Below are positions 7,373 to 16,080 of a stretch of DNA of 64,000 nt, piece by piece (position 1 is the first letter of the stretch; the number at the start of each line of letters is the position of its first letter). The DNA lies in NCBI RefSeq assembly GCF_000385925.1, contig NC_021175.1, positions 1,528,213 to 1,592,212 of the forward strand. The letters run 5' to 3'. The position numbers and the translations under genes are program-made. The notes beneath the pieces are model-generated. The model had not been told where the DNA came from. It worked only from the letters and a program-made list of their open reading frames with translations, and made no database searches. The stretch is from Streptococcus cristatus AS 1.3089. GTDB taxonomy: Bacteria > Bacillota > Bacilli > Lactobacillales > Streptococcaceae.

Positions 7373-8731
7373 TCAATATACTTTTTTGACCAATTTCACG
7401 ACTGCTTCGGTTCGAGCGGTATGCGGAAACATATCAACCGACTGGATGTAGTGGACATCGTAGACCTGACTGAGCTTGACCAAATCGCGCGCCAAGGTTG
7501 AGACATTGCAGGAAACATAGACCATCTTTTCAGGTGCATAGTGGACAATTGTCTCTAGCAGCTTATCGTCCAGACCAGTTCGTGGCGGATCGACAATCAA
7601 GGCATCCGCCCGATAACCTTCGGCATACCAGCGAGGAATAATCTCCTCTGCCGTCCCAGCTTCGTAGAGTGTATTGTCAAAGCCCATCCGTTTCGCATTA
7701 CGCTTGGCGTCTTCAATGGCCTCAGGAATGATATCCATGCCCCGCAGAGATTTGACCTTTTTAGCAAAGGCAAAGCCGATGGTCCCCACTCCGCAATAGG
7801 CGTCAATCAAATGATCTTCTTTCGTCACATCCAGCGCCTTAATTGCCTCCCCATAGAGCACCTCTGTCTGTTCAGGGTTGAGCTGATAGAAAGCTCGAGG
7901 CGATAGGGAGAACTCATAGTCCAGTACTCCTTCTTGGATAGCCTCCTCGCCCCAGATAATCTCTGTCTTATCCCCATAAATCTCACTGGACTTGCTCGTA
8001 TGATAATTGACTGCAACTGTTTCCAGCTCTGGAAATTCAGCCACTAGGTCTCGAACGACTGGAGAAAAGTCCAGCTTGCGTCCTGTTACAAAAATCATCT
8101 GCACTTGACCCGTTTTTCTGGCTCTGCGAATCATAACGGTACGTACTCCAGCTGTCTTTCTCTCATCATAGATAGGCAGCCTGTACTTGCCTAAAAGCCG
8201 AGCCACCTTATTGATGATCTGTTGCGTTACCTTGTCCTGAACCAGACAATTTTTTAGCGAGACCAGATAGTGGGAATTCTGGGCATATAGCCCCGCCTTG
8301 ACCTCATCCTTAAATTTCCGAGTCTGAAACTGCAGTTTAGCCCGATAATAGAGCGGCTCCTGCATACCAATAGTCGGACGAATTTCATAGTTTTCGTAGC
8401 CAGCTGGTGCAAACTTTTTCAAGGCCTGACGCAACAAATCTTCCTTAAACTCCAACTGCTTGTCATAGTGGAGGTGCATGATTTGACAGCCTCCACAGCT
8501 TTCATAAATCTCACACGGCGCTTCCACCCGAAATTTTGACCGTTTGTTGATGGTCAAGAGCTTGGCCTCGATAAAATTACGCTGAACCTTGGTCACCTGA
8601 CAGTAGACTTCTTCACCCTTCAAAGCCCCCGGCACAAAGACCAGCGTTTTCTTATAAAATCCAATTCCTTCCCCATTGATTCCCATTTTCTTGATTTTCA
8701 GAGGGATTCTTTGCTTCACTTTTACATTCAT
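7373..8731 (-). CDS. rlmD: 23S rRNA (uracil-5-)-methyltransferase RlmD
   Basis: A 452-residue SAM-dependent RNA m5U methyltransferase of the TrmA/RumA family. Residues 1-60 are a TRAM RNA-binding domain. The iron-sulfur motif [14 protein letters not shown] lies near residue 75, and the catalytic region has VDPPRTGLD and [14 protein letters not shown], the Cys of SCN being the nucleophile. Firmicutes have RumA paralogues (RlmCD type in some), so the exact target uridines are inferred. Its last 35 bases are duplicated at 5146-5180, marking this 3' end as an integration site. The encoded C-terminal end is intact. Confidence 0.92.
   Translation of the reverse strand: MNVKVKQRIPLKIKKMGINGEGIGFYKKTLVFVPGALKGEEVYCQVTKVQRNFIEAKLLTINKRSKFRVEAPCEIYESCGGCQIMHLHYDKQLEFKEDLLRQALKKFAPAGYENYEIRPTIGMQEPLYYRAKLQFQTRKFKDEVKAGLYAQNSHYLVSLKNCLVQDKVTQQIINKVARLLGKYRLPIYDERKTAGVRTVMIRRARKTGQVQMIFVTGRKLDFSPVVRDLVAEFPELETVAVNYHTSKSSEIYGDKTEIIWGEEAIQEGVLDYEFSLSPRAFYQLNPEQTEVLYGEAIKALDVTKEDHLIDAYCGVGTIGFAFAKKVKSLRGMDIIPEAIEDAKRNAKRMGFDNTLYEAGTAEEIIPRWYAEGYRADALIVDPPRTGLDDKLLETIVHYAPEKMVYVSCNVSTLARDLVKLSQVYDVHYIQSVDMFPHTARTEAVVKLVKKVY
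7380..7414. repeat. Direct repeat copy 2 (inside rlmD 3' end)
   Basis: Identical over 35 bases to 5146-5180; this copy lies within the functional rlmD reading frame. Confidence 0.9.
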
Positions 8732-8771
8732 GCTTCTATTATACCATGCTAGAGTCGATTCGTTGAGAATA

Positions 8772-8780
8772 TGTTACAAT
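8772..8780 (+). promoter_or_regulatory. Extended -10 upstream of recX
   Basis: TGTTACAAT, an extended -10 element. The same ATATGTTACAATAAAGA block recurs at 9703-9718 before the DUF402 gene, so the two genes appear to have look-alike promoters. Confidence 0.6.
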
Positions 8781-8890
8781 AAAGATGAGAAAATAGTCTA
8801 AATCATAAAAATCTCTCAACAACTACGAATAGAGTCAGAGAGACGATGAATGACTCTACTCTAAAATATCGTCCAAGTGAAAGGACTAGT

Positions 8891-9667
8891 ATGAAAATCA
8901 CAAAAATTGAAAAGAAAAAACGGCTCTACCTCTTGGAGTTGGACGACAGCGAAAAACTCTATATTACAGAAGATACTATCGTCCGCTTCATGCTGTCCAA
9001 AGGGATGGAAATCACGGAGCAGGAGCTATCAGAAATTCAAGACTATGCCCAATTTTCCTACGGAAAAAACCTAGCCCTCTACCATCTCTCCTTCAAGCAA
9101 AGGACTGCCAAAGAAGTCAAAGACTATCTGACCCAGCACGACATTCAGCCAGACATCATCAGCCAAGTCTTGGACGCTTTGAAAAAAGAAAATTGGATTA
9201 ACGACAGAAAATATGCTAACTCTTTTATCCAATCCAACCTTCTCACTGGAGACAAGGGCGCTTTTGTTCTAAAACAAAAACTCAGTCAAAAAGGAATTTC
9301 TAGCACTATTATCGAAGAAGAGCTAAGACAATTTGATTTTACTGAAGTAGCCGAGCGAGTTGCTGAGAAACTTTTAAAGAAATACCAAGGAAAGCTTCCC
9401 AGCAAGGCGCTGCAAGATAAACTCCTCCAAGCCCTGATAAACAAAGGATTTTCCTATGGACAAGCCAAAGAGGCCTTCCATCATCTAGACATTGAAGAAG
9501 ACCAAGAAAACCAGCAAGAACTGCTCTATAAAGAGCTAGACAAGCAGTACCGCAAGTACTCCAAAAAGTACGAGGGCTATGACTTAAAACAGCGTCTGAC
9601 CCAAGCTCTAGCCCGCAAAGGGTATGATTTTTCGGACATTGCCAGCGCTCTAAGAGAATATCTTTAA
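8891..9667 (+). CDS. recX: Regulatory protein RecX
   Basis: A 258-residue RecX protein, which binds RecA filaments and limits strand exchange. It shows the helical repeat pattern of the family, for example [14 protein letters not shown] and [21 protein letters not shown] use the ATG at 8891 ([10 protein letters not shown]) because AAAGGACTAGT precedes it and the protein then has the usual streptococcal length. A longer frame from 8846 adds 15 residues without support. It is divergent from rlmD, a common streptococcal order. Confidence 0.9.
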   Translation: MKITKIEKKKRLYLLELDDSEKLYITEDTIVRFMLSKGMEITEQELSEIQDYAQFSYGKNLALYHLSFKQRTAKEVKDYLTQHDIQPDIISQVLDALKKENWINDRKYANSFIQSNLLTGDKGAFVLKQKLSQKGISSTIIEEELRQFDFTEVAERVAEKLLKKYQGKLPSKALQDKLLQALINKGFSYGQAKEAFHHLDIEEDQENQQELLYKELDKQYRKYSKKYEGYDLKQRLTQALARKGYDFSDIASALREYL

Positions 9668-9704
9668 GATTTTCTATGAAAACTTAGGCATTTTTATGAA
9701 AATA

Positions 9705-9713
9705 TGTTACAAT
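9705..9713 (+). promoter_or_regulatory. Extended -10 upstream of the DUF402 gene
   Basis: TGTTACAAT with TTAGGC 18 bases upstream as a possible -35; it repeats the element before recX. Confidence 0.55.
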
Positions 9714-9753
9714 AAAGAGGATAAACTTATAAATTGTAGAAAGTTGGTAGGTT

Positions 9754-10287
9754 ATGAAACTTCCCAAAGAAGGCGACTTTATTACAATTCAAAGTTATAA
9801 GCATGATGGGAATCTTCACCGCACTTGGCGAGATACCATGGTACTAAAGACAACAGAAAATGCCATTATTGGCGTTAATGACCACACACTGGTGACAGAA
9901 AGTGATGGCCGGCGCTGGGTAACACGAGAGCCTGCCATTGTCTATTTTCATAAGAAATATTGGTTTAATATCATTGCCATGATTCGTGACAATGGCACTT
10001 CATACTACTGCAACCTTGCCAGCCCCTACTATCTGGACAATGAAGCCCTCAAGTACATCGACTATGATTTAGATGTCAAGGTCTTCACAGACGGAGAAAA
10101 ACGGCTGCTTGATGTGGAAGAATATGAACGTCATAAAAGGCAAATGAACTATTCGGATGATTTGGATTTCATTCTCAAGGAAAACGTTAAGATTCTGGTT
10201 GACTGGATCAACAACGAACGCGGTCCCTTCTCCGATGCTTATGTGAAAATTTGGTACAAACGTTATGTTGAACTAAAGAATCGATAA
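9754..10287 (+). CDS. ntdP: DUF402 nucleoside tri-/diphosphate phosphatase
   Basis: A 177-residue DUF402 (FomD-like barrel) protein. The family member NtdP hydrolyses nucleoside tri- and diphosphates using divalent metal. Family motifs are [10 protein letters not shown] near residue 22, the ITNRNYWF-like [12 protein letters not shown], and the metal-binding [12 protein letters not shown] with the conserved [11 protein letters not shown]. Length and sequence fit the streptococcal protein closely. It is probably monocistronic, with its own promoter and a terminator right after. Confidence 0.85.
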   Translation: MKLPKEGDFITIQSYKHDGNLHRTWRDTMVLKTTENAIIGVNDHTLVTESDGRRWVTREPAIVYFHKKYWFNIIAMIRDNGTSYYCNLASPYYLDNEALKYIDYDLDVKVFTDGEKRLLDVEEYERHKRQMNYSDDLDFILKENVKILVDWINNERGPFSDAYVKIWYKRYVELKNR

Positions 10288-10294
10288 AGTTGTC

Positions 10295-10315
10295 AAAGAG
10301 CGCAAGCTCTTTTTT
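10295..10315 (+). terminator. Terminator after the DUF402 gene
   Basis: AAAGAG/CTCTTT stem with a CGCAAG loop, followed by TTTC. Confidence 0.75.
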
Positions 10316-10473
10316 CTTGCTCTCTTTCTCGAAAATCCTTTGTCCAGCAAGGAAGCAATTTCTTGCAATTCCTACTTATTTCTTGTATGATAGAACCAAC
10401 AATATTGCTGTGTCACACTAAATGACTGATATTTGGTCTACCGCAGCTAGGTTTCCAGAAAGGAGTGAGTCTC

Positions 10474-10791
10474 ATGGCTTTTACCAATACTCGTGGTCGC
10501 TATGCCAGCTTTGGCGCCATCACTAGCCTTCCAGATGATGTGATTGACACTTTCTGGTACATCATCGACAACTTCCTTAAAGATGTCTTTCCCCTGAATA
10601 ACCTGATTCGCTTTGAATTGATCAATAACAAGGGCAAGTTGACTTTCCGCTTCTCTGAGGACCATCTCGATACACTTATCTCCTTTGATTTTACCTATAA
10701 GTTTGACCCCTTCTATCCTCGAATGATCTACGTTGTGGACAATGACGGTAGAGAGACAGTCATGTTAGCCGATGAATACTCCATGTTTTAA
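10474..10791 (+). CDS. DUF960 family protein
   Basis: A 105-residue protein of the DUF960 family, widespread in lactobacilli and streptococci, function unknown. It begins MAFTNTRGRYASFG and carries the conserved IRFELINNKGKLTFRFSE strand region. The ATG at 10474 is chosen over an in-frame GTG at 10465 because GAAAGGAGTGAG lies at the right distance. No membrane segment or signal peptide is seen. Confidence 0.8.
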   Translation: MAFTNTRGRYASFGAITSLPDDVIDTFWYIIDNFLKDVFPLNNLIRFELINNKGKLTFRFSEDHLDTLISFDFTYKFDPFYPRMIYVVDNDGRETVMLADEYSMF

Positions 10792-10797
10792 GAAAAC

Positions 10798-10849
10798 AAA
10801 ATCCAGTTGAGACACCATCATTAGAGGTGGTTCATCAACTGGATTTTTT
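10798..10849. terminator. Bidirectional terminator between DUF960 and the acetyltransferase
   Basis: AAAATCCAGTTGA pairs with TCAACTGGATTTT, with A and T runs on the two sides, between convergent genes. Confidence 0.85.
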
Positions 10850-11294
10850 ATTTTTTGTAAATCATTTTGATATGAGGCGTTGATTCAAAGATAAAAGACT
10901 CTCCCTCAGTTACAAAACCAAATTTTTCATAAAGCCCCACGACTTGCTCCTGAGCTTCGATTTCAATCATTTTTCTCGGCCACTTTTTCTCACAAAGAAG
11001 CAAGATTTCCTCTACCAATCTATTCCCCAAGCCCTTTCCTCTGGCTGACAGGGCAGTCACAAGGCGGCCAAAAACGACTTTTTCATCTTCCTCAAACACG
11101 CGGGCATAGGCATCCACTTCCTCTTGCTCATTTACATGGAAAATGTGCACAGCTGTTAGATCTTTCTCATCCAATTCATGATAGATTCGCTCTTGCTCGA
11201 CAACAAAGGTATCGATCCGCAGTTTTAAAATCTTGTAAAACTCCAGTGTGTCCAACTCTGGAAAATATTTTTTATACCACATACTTGTTTCCAT
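10848..11294 (-). CDS. GNAT family N-acetyltransferase, ElaA type
   Basis: A 148-residue acetyl-CoA dependent acetyltransferase. The order of motifs is FYKILKLRIDTFVVEQERIY (ElaA-type N terminus), YARVF, VFGRLVTALSARGKGLGNRLV (acetyl-CoA binding, RGKGLG) and VGLYEKFGFV. Substrate unknown. It is divergent from the MarR gene, with start codons about 50 bases apart, so both may share control by MarR. The ATG at 11292-11294 is used; MWYKKYF four codons in is an alternative. Confidence 0.8.
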   Translation of the reverse strand: METSMWYKKYFPELDTLEFYKILKLRIDTFVVEQERIYHELDEKDLTAVHIFHVNEQEEVDAYARVFEEDEKVVFGRLVTALSARGKGLGNRLVEEILLLCEKKWPRKMIEIEAQEQVVGLYEKFGFVTEGESFIFESTPHIKMIYKK

Positions 11295-11313
11295 CCTTGC
11301 TTTATTATATAAT
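11285..11313 (+). promoter_or_regulatory. Promoter of the marR gene
   Basis: TTGTTT at 11285 and TATAAT at 11308-11313 with a 17-base spacer. The MarR-type half palindrome begins directly after the -10. Confidence 0.75.
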
Positions 11314-11329
11314 CATTGTAAATGCAACT
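11314..11329. promoter_or_regulatory. Probable MarR operator, imperfect copy
   Basis: CATTGTAAATGCAACT matches 13 of 16 positions of the reverse complement of the perfect palindrome at 11779-11794. Its place over the transcription start would give autorepression. Confidence 0.65.
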
Positions 11330-11344
11330 ATAAAAGGAGTTCTT

Positions 11345-11770
11345 ATGGATTATCGTCAGTTATTTCGTCAAATGGGGTTCATCTCCCGTCAAGCCATGAT
11401 GAGAATGAACCAAGAAGCTAGCCAATACGGGCTTGATAATAATCTCTTTCTCATTCTTACTCGCATTGTCGAACATCCTGCCATCCATCAATCTCAGCTG
11501 GCAGAGCTGGTTCAGATTGACAAGACTACCTTGAGCCGCTCTCTAAGAAAGCTGGAGGAAAGAGGCTTGATTATCAAAAAGACCAAAGCTCAGAATAAGA
11601 AGTTCAAGGAGCTCTATCCACTGACTCCTGCACTAAAAGTATATGATAAGCTGATTGGCTATGAGGACAGATATATTCAGGCTAGTCTGCATCAACTGAC
11701 TTCATCTGAACTCTTTCAGTTGGATCATATCTTACAGAAAATCCAAAACTCCCGACAAGAAGAAGTATAA
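11345..11770 (+). CDS. MarR family transcriptional regulator
   Basis: A 141-residue winged-helix repressor. The DNA-binding part is HPAIHQSQLAELVQIDKTTLSRSLRKLEERGLI, a clear MarR recognition helix and wing. Flanking helices form the dimer. I start at 11345 (MDYRQLFRQMG) because AAAGGAGTTCTT precedes this ATG; the upstream extension overlaps the divergent gene. Matching palindromes occur before and after the gene. The usual MarR partner, an exporter pair, is absent downstream, where a terminator and the convergent ABC-F gene follow. Confidence 0.88.
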   Translation: MDYRQLFRQMGFISRQAMMRMNQEASQYGLDNNLFLILTRIVEHPAIHQSQLAELVQIDKTTLSRSLRKLEERGLIIKKTKAQNKKFKELYPLTPALKVYDKLIGYEDRYIQASLHQLTSSELFQLDHILQKIQNSRQEEV

Positions 11771-11778
11771 CACAATAC

Positions 11779-11794
11779 AGTTGCATTTGCAACT
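11779..11794. promoter_or_regulatory. Perfect MarR-type palindrome without a downstream gene
   Basis: AGTTGCATTTGCAACT forms inverted 7-base arms (AGTTGCA/TGCAACT) around TT, nine bases after the marR stop. It is the better copy of the operator that overlaps the marR promoter, but nothing on the plus strand follows before the terminator. Confidence 0.6.
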
Positions 11795-11811
11795 ATCTAA
11801 CATTTAAAACT

Positions 11812-11893
11812 AAAGCTATTAAAAACGGCTGCTTGCAAGTGACTAAGTGAATCCTCCTCGTCTCTGCAAGCAAAACCGCCTTAATAGCTTTTT
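11812..11893. terminator. Long bidirectional terminator-like hairpin
   Basis: AAAGCTATTAA at 11812-11822 pairs with TTAATAGCTTT at 11881-11891. An inner GCTTGCA/TGCAAGC stem and CGG/CCG extend it. It lies between convergent marR and the ABC-F gene. Confidence 0.7.
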
Positions 11894-13433
11894 AAGTTAG
11901 TTGATTGAAATCCCAGATTTGATCCATCCATCCTTCATAAAAATCAGGCTCGTGGCAGACCATAAGGATGCTGCCCTTGTATTCTTTCAGAGCGCGCTTG
12001 AGCTCCTCTTTGGCATCTACATCCAAGTGGTTAGTCGGCTCGTCCAGAACCAGAACATTATTTTCTCGGTTCATGAGGAGACAAAGTCGGACCTTGGCCT
12101 GCTCGCCACCTGAAAGAACTTGGATCTGGCTCTCGATATGCTTGGAAGTCAAGCCACATCTGGCCAGAGCAGCTCGAACTTCAGCCTGATTCAGGGCCGG
12201 AAAGGCATTCCAGACTGCTTCCAGCGGTGTCTGACGATTGCCGCCTTCCACTTCCTGCTCGAAATAACCCAGCTCCAGATAATCCCCTCGCTCAACTTCC
12301 CCAGCGATTGGTGGGATAATCCCCAAAAGACTCTTCAAAAGAGTTGTTTTTCCAATCCCATTTGCCCCGATGATCGCCACTTTCTGATTGCGCTCAAAGG
12401 TCAGATTAAGAGGCTGGGTCAGTGGACGGTCATACCCAATCTGCAAATCCTTGGCTTGGAAGATAAAACGGCCAGGTGTACGGGCAGGCTTGAAATCAAA
12501 GGAAGGCTTTGGTCTCTCACTTTGCAGCTCAATAATGTCCATCTTATCCAGCTTTTTCTGGCGAGACATGGCCATATTACGGGTCGCTACCCGAGCTTTG
12601 TTGCGGGCTACAAAGTCCTTGAGATCCGCTATTTCCTTCTGTTGGCGCTCATAGGCTGCTTCCAGCTGAGATTTTTTCATCTCATAGACCTCTAAGAACT
12701 GATAATAATCACCAGAATAGCGGGTCAACTGCTGATTTTCTACATGGTAAACAATATTGATTACATCGTTCAAGAAAGGAATATCGTGGGAAATCAGAAC
12801 AAAAGCATTTTCATAGTTTTGTAGATAACGCTTGAGCCAGTCAATATGCTCCGCATCCAGATAGTTGGTCGGCTCGTCCAAAAGCAGGATATCTGGCTTT
12901 TCCAGAAGAAGCTTAGCCAAGAGAACCTTGGTCCGCTGTCCACCAGATAGCTCTGTCACATCGCTTTCCATACCGTAGTCCATGACACCTAGAGCACGCG
13001 CGACTTCGTCGATTTTAGCATCTAGCGTATAAAAATCCCGACTTTCCAAGCGGTCCTGCAGCTCACCCACTTCTTCCATCAGGGCATCGACATCCGCTCC
13101 GTCCTCAGCCATGCTCATATAGATTTCATTGATGCGGGCCTCGGTCTTGAAAAGTTCGTCAAAGGCCGTGCGCAAGACATCTCGGACAGACTGACCTTGC
13201 TCCAGCACAGCATGCTGGTCCAAATAGCCAGCCGTCACATACTTGGACCACTCGACCTTACCTTCGTCTGGCAGCATTTTACCCGTCACAATGCTCATAA
13301 AGGTCGACTTTCCCTCGCCATTGGCACCGACCAGGCCGATATGCTCTCCTTTGAGCAGGCGGAAGGATACATCCTCAAAAATAGCCCGGTCTCCGAAACC
13401 GTGGCTGAGATTTTTTACTTCTAAGATACTCAT
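11892..13433 (-). CDS. ABC-F family ATPase, YbiT-like
   Basis: A 513-residue soluble protein with two ABC domains and no membrane part. The first has Walker A GANGEGKST, signature LSGGQRTK and Walker B ILLLDEPTNYLD. The second has GANGIGKTT, LSGGEQAK and VLVLDEPTNHLD. The linker between them (KSQLEAAYERQQKEIADL) is the charged ABC-F interdomain region. ABC-F proteins bind the ribosome E site and relieve stalling or give antibiotic protection; this subgroup is a housekeeping one. The start follows GGAGAAAAA. Confidence 0.92.
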   Translation of the reverse strand: MSILEVKNLSHGFGDRAIFEDVSFRLLKGEHIGLVGANGEGKSTFMSIVTGKMLPDEGKVEWSKYVTAGYLDQHAVLEQGQSVRDVLRTAFDELFKTEARINEIYMSMAEDGADVDALMEEVGELQDRLESRDFYTLDAKIDEVARALGVMDYGMESDVTELSGGQRTKVLLAKLLLEKPDILLLDEPTNYLDAEHIDWLKRYLQNYENAFVLISHDIPFLNDVINIVYHVENQQLTRYSGDYYQFLEVYEMKKSQLEAAYERQQKEIADLKDFVARNKARVATRNMAMSRQKKLDKMDIIELQSERPKPSFDFKPARTPGRFIFQAKDLQIGYDRPLTQPLNLTFERNQKVAIIGANGIGKTTLLKSLLGIIPPIAGEVERGDYLELGYFEQEVEGGNRQTPLEAVWNAFPALNQAEVRAALARCGLTSKHIESQIQVLSGGEQAKVRLCLLMNRENNVLVLDEPTNHLDVDAKEELKRALKEYKGSILMVCHEPDFYEGWMDQIWDFNQLT

Positions 13434-13506
13434 TTTTTCTCCTCTATCATTGATTGCAGTCCTTTTGATTATATCATCTTAGGAAGCCAATTGGCAAGAA
13501 AATAAA

Positions 13507-13681
13507 GAGGCTGGGACAAAAGTCCTAGCCTCTCAATTGTCTTTGGATTGTCGAGCAAGACGCAGTGGTTGAGTGAGCTCTACTAGGCTGATTTCATCAG
13601 CTTTTACAGCCCTACTCAACTGTGCGGAGGTGGGACGACGAAATCGAATTCTAACGAATTACCGATTTCTGTCTCACTCTC
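13507..13681 (-). repeat. 175-bp dispersed intergenic repeat, copy A
   Basis: Begins GAGGCTGGGACAAAAGTCC and ends TTCTGTCTCACTCTC. Inverted copies occur at 22831-23004, 50205-50379 and 55283-55457 with only a few differences. One end is a hairpin (GAGGCT-GGAC/GTCC-AGCCTC). No reading frame is conserved. Confidence 0.9.
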
Positions 13682-13688
13682 TTTTACT

Positions 13689-14345
13689 CTATAAAACTTT
13701 TGCACTGGTACGGCTAATCTCTTCTACTTTTATACCGTGTGCTTCAAACTTAGTCTTCAAGGCAGCCAAGTCAATATCTCCGTCAATTTGTACCTCAATG
13801 ACAACTTTGCCATCCTTCCGAGGAATGTTGACCGTATTTGAAATATTGAGATTTTCTTCGACGAGCAAGGTGATAATCTGAGCCAGCACACCGACCTCAT
13901 CTTCTGTGACAAAGCGCATGCGGACACCCTCTTCGCCGTAGCCAGAAACTTCCAGAAAGGCCTTGAAGATGTCGCGGTCTGTAATGACGCCATAGACCTG
14001 CTCATTGTCCACAACTGGTAAAATTCCAATTTTATTTTTCAGCATCAAATAGGTCGCATCTTCCAAGCTGGCATATTTAGAAACAGTCACCACATCGTGG
14101 ATCATAACATCTTTTACCTTGGTTTTATTCAGAAGGTAGTTCATTTCGTAAATAGATAAGCTCGTCGCCTTTGATGGACTTGCTTCCGCAATCGTTCCTT
14201 CTGTCACAAGACCTACCAGCTTATCATTTTCAATCACGGGCAGGCGATGCAGTTTTTGGTCACGCATAATATCTGCCGCATGCGCAATCGTTGTGTCTGG
14301 ACTAATGTATACAACCTTACGCGTCATAAAATCTTTTACTGCCAT
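13689..14345 (-). CDS. CBS-ACT domain protein (AcuB-like)
   Basis: A 218-residue protein with two CBS domains (about 7-60, 78-130; RLPVIENDKLVGLVTE and ILPVVDNEQVYGVITDRDI) and a C-terminal ACT domain (about 140-215; DEVGVLAQIITLLVEENLNI). CBS pairs bind adenine nucleotides and ACT domains small ligands such as amino acids, so a regulatory role is likely but the target is unknown. The arrangement matches proteins annotated AcuB. Starts at 14345 behind GGAGGCTTCAC. Confidence 0.88.
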   Translation of the reverse strand: MAVKDFMTRKVVYISPDTTIAHAADIMRDQKLHRLPVIENDKLVGLVTEGTIAEASPSKATSLSIYEMNYLLNKTKVKDVMIHDVVTVSKYASLEDATYLMLKNKIGILPVVDNEQVYGVITDRDIFKAFLEVSGYGEEGVRMRFVTEDEVGVLAQIITLLVEENLNISNTVNIPRKDGKVVIEVQIDGDIDLAALKTKFEAHGIKVEEISRTSAKVL

Positions 14346-14481
14346 GTGAAGCCTCCTCTAGTTTTTTATTCTAATCTTATTATACTGTATTTTCTAAATG
14401 ATTTCACGGTTTTCTCTTATGTTTTCAAAATTTAGAAAAATCACTCAATCCACTTGCAAAAACAAGTCCAATCTGCCTATG

Positions 14482-14515
14482 AAAAAACGAGGCGGGAAAG
14501 CTTGACCCAGCCTCG
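14482..14515 (-). terminator. Terminator after folD
   Basis: Minus-strand stem CGAGGC-GGG/CCC-GCCTCG followed by TTTTTT, about 100 bases past the folD stop. Confidence 0.75.
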
Positions 14516-14613
14516 CTTTATCGTATCTCTCTAGTTTCTTGCCTAAGAGCCTCTAGCCATAAAATTGCCAAAAATGAGTGAAGGAAGAAATTCGTCAGAT
14601 AAATGCTACTTCC

Positions 14614-15471
14614 CTACTCTTTCTCCAAACTTCTGACAAAGGCTTGATAGGTCTGCTCCATCAGCATGGTAATGGTCATCGGTCCGACTCCCTTTGGAAC
14701 TGGAGTAATGAGACTAGCCACTTCAGCCACTTCGTCAAACTTAACATCGCCAATCAGCTTGCCATTTTCATCCCGGTTCATGCCGACATCAATCACGACA
14801 GCTCCCTCCTTGACAAAGTCCTTGGTTACAAAGTGCCCACGTCCAATAGCCACCACCAAAATATCTGCTTTCTTGGCAATTTTAGCTAAATGATGGGTCC
14901 TTGAATGCGTCAACGTAACAGTCGCATTTTTAGACAACAGAAGCTGAGCCATGGGTTTACCGACAATATTACTACGACCAATCACCACCGCATTCTTGCC
15001 TTCCAAGTCCACCTTATATTCGCGGAACATTTCCATGATTCCTGCTGGTGTAGAAGGGATCATCAAAGGATGTCCTGACCAAAGCCGCCCCATATTAGTC
15101 GGATGAAAGCCATCTACATCCTTCTCTGGATCAATGGCTAATAAAACCGCTTCGTCATCAATGTGAGCTGGCAAAGGAAGCTGAACTAAGATGCCATGCC
15201 AAGCCGAATCCTGATTATATTTAGCAATCAAGGCCAACAATTCTTCCTGACTCGTTGACTCAGGCAAGCGCACAACTTCACTGCGGAAGCCTGCAGCTAG
15301 AGCGGACCGTTCTTTATTTCTCACATAAACCTGACTGGCTGGATTGTCTCCTACCAAAATCACCACTAAACCAGGTTCTTGCCCTGTCTCTTCTTTTAGT
15401 TTTGCTGTTTTTTCTGCAAGTTTTGCTTGGAGTTTCTCCGCTAAAGCCTTTCCGTCAATAATGTTTGCCAT
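14614..15471 (-). CDS. folD: Methylenetetrahydrofolate dehydrogenase / cyclohydrolase
   Basis: A 285-residue bifunctional enzyme that interconverts 5,10-methylene-, methenyl- and 10-formyl-tetrahydrofolate with NADP in the cytoplasm. Visible motifs are [14 protein letters not shown] with the catalytic lysine, [18 protein letters not shown], the dinucleotide-binding [16 protein letters not shown], and [11 protein letters not shown] near the C terminus. Length is typical. Single gene with its own terminator. The ATG at 15471 lies after GAAAAGC, a modest ribosome site. Confidence 0.95.
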   Translation of the reverse strand: MANIIDGKALAEKLQAKLAEKTAKLKEETGQEPGLVVILVGDNPASQVYVRNKERSALAAGFRSEVVRLPESTSQEELLALIAKYNQDSAWHGILVQLPLPAHIDDEAVLLAIDPEKDVDGFHPTNMGRLWSGHPLMIPSTPAGIMEMFREYKVDLEGKNAVVIGRSNIVGKPMAQLLLSKNATVTLTHSRTHHLAKIAKKADILVVAIGRGHFVTKDFVKEGAVVIDVGMNRDENGKLIGDVKFDEVAEVASLITPVPKGVGPMTITMLMEQTYQAFVRSLEKE

Positions 15472-15586
15472 GCTTTTCTCATTTCTTTTTCATATAATTA
15501 TCCATTATATCAGAAATCCTCCTGTCCCACTTATACATTTTTCTTATATAATGTTATAGGATGAAAGACTGGGGTGACAAGCAAAA

Positions 15587-15610
15587 CAAAAAAGCAGAAA
15601 CCTGCTTTTT
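15587..15610 (-). terminator. Terminator at the end of the DUF1797 gene
   Basis: AAAAAGCAG/CTGCTTTTT with a 4-base loop; it overlaps the end of the gene and has T-runs on the minus strand. Confidence 0.75.
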
Positions 15611-15839
15611 AGTATAATAATTCATAAATTTCCATGGCAATCAAATCAATACTATCGAAAGTATAAGTCTCACGCGCTGCCACATCACGCAGAGTAAACA
15701 CTGAACCATTTTCTTCGTCGTAGCTGTAAGCCACTTCGGCAACAACCACTCCTTCACGTTCAAAATTACGTTTTAAATTTCCACCATCTTTGGCCATAGC
15801 TTCCAAACGATTGATGATTCTAACTAAATGTGATTCCAT
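15609..15839 (-). CDS. DUF1797 (YkuJ-like) family protein
   Basis: A 76-residue protein that reads MESHLVRIINRLEAMAKDGG and ends DSIDLIAMEIYELLY. This is the DUF1797/YkuJ family, a small folded domain of unknown function common in Firmicutes. The start at 15839 follows ATAGGAGAAATAAA. A longer frame to 15944 has no support. Its terminator overlaps its stop. Confidence 0.82.
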   Translation of the reverse strand: MESHLVRIINRLEAMAKDGGNLKRNFEREGVVVAEVAYSYDEENGSVFTLRDVAARETYTFDSIDLIAMEIYELLY

Positions 15840-15979
15840 TTTATTTCTCCTATTTACTTGCTTCTTTCCTATTTTACCACAAAAAGAAACTGAAATACCA
15901 GTAAAAGACGATTTTTTTCTCATTTTCGCTCTATAATTTCTCAAAGAATCAATCTCAGGGAGGATTTTGTAGTAAATTC

Positions 15980-16007
15980 TTGCATTGTGTAAGAATACTG
16001 ATATAAT
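15980..16007 (+). promoter_or_regulatory. clpE promoter
   Basis: TTGCAT at 15980-15985 and an extended -10 TGATATAAT ending at 16007, spacer 16 bases. Confidence 0.8.
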
Positions 16008-16020
16008 GAAACTATAATAC

Positions 16021-16037
16021 TTTGACTATTTTTGACC
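16021..16037 (+). promoter_or_regulatory. CtsR operator of clpE
   Basis: TTTGACTATTTTTGACC matches the CtsR heptad direct repeat (two TTTGAC units). It lies just downstream of the predicted transcription start, so CtsR binding should block clpE until heat or protein stress. Confidence 0.9.
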
Positions 16038-16080
16038 ATTTAAAAATAGGTGGATTCACGGCCAAAGAAAGAGGTAGAAT

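Larger units (their letters stand above)
5139..7414. mobile_element. Decayed genomic island at the 3' end of rlmD
   Basis: The 3' terminal 35 bases of rlmD (7380-7414) are repeated perfectly at 5146-5180. Between the copies lie an Rgg regulator, a 17-residue peptide ORF, two frameshifted transporter genes and a broken acidic-protein gene. None of these are core genes. No integrase is visible. This is the pattern left by an element that integrated at the 3' end of rlmD while restoring its coding end, then decayed. The outer limits are the direct repeats. Confidence 0.75.
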
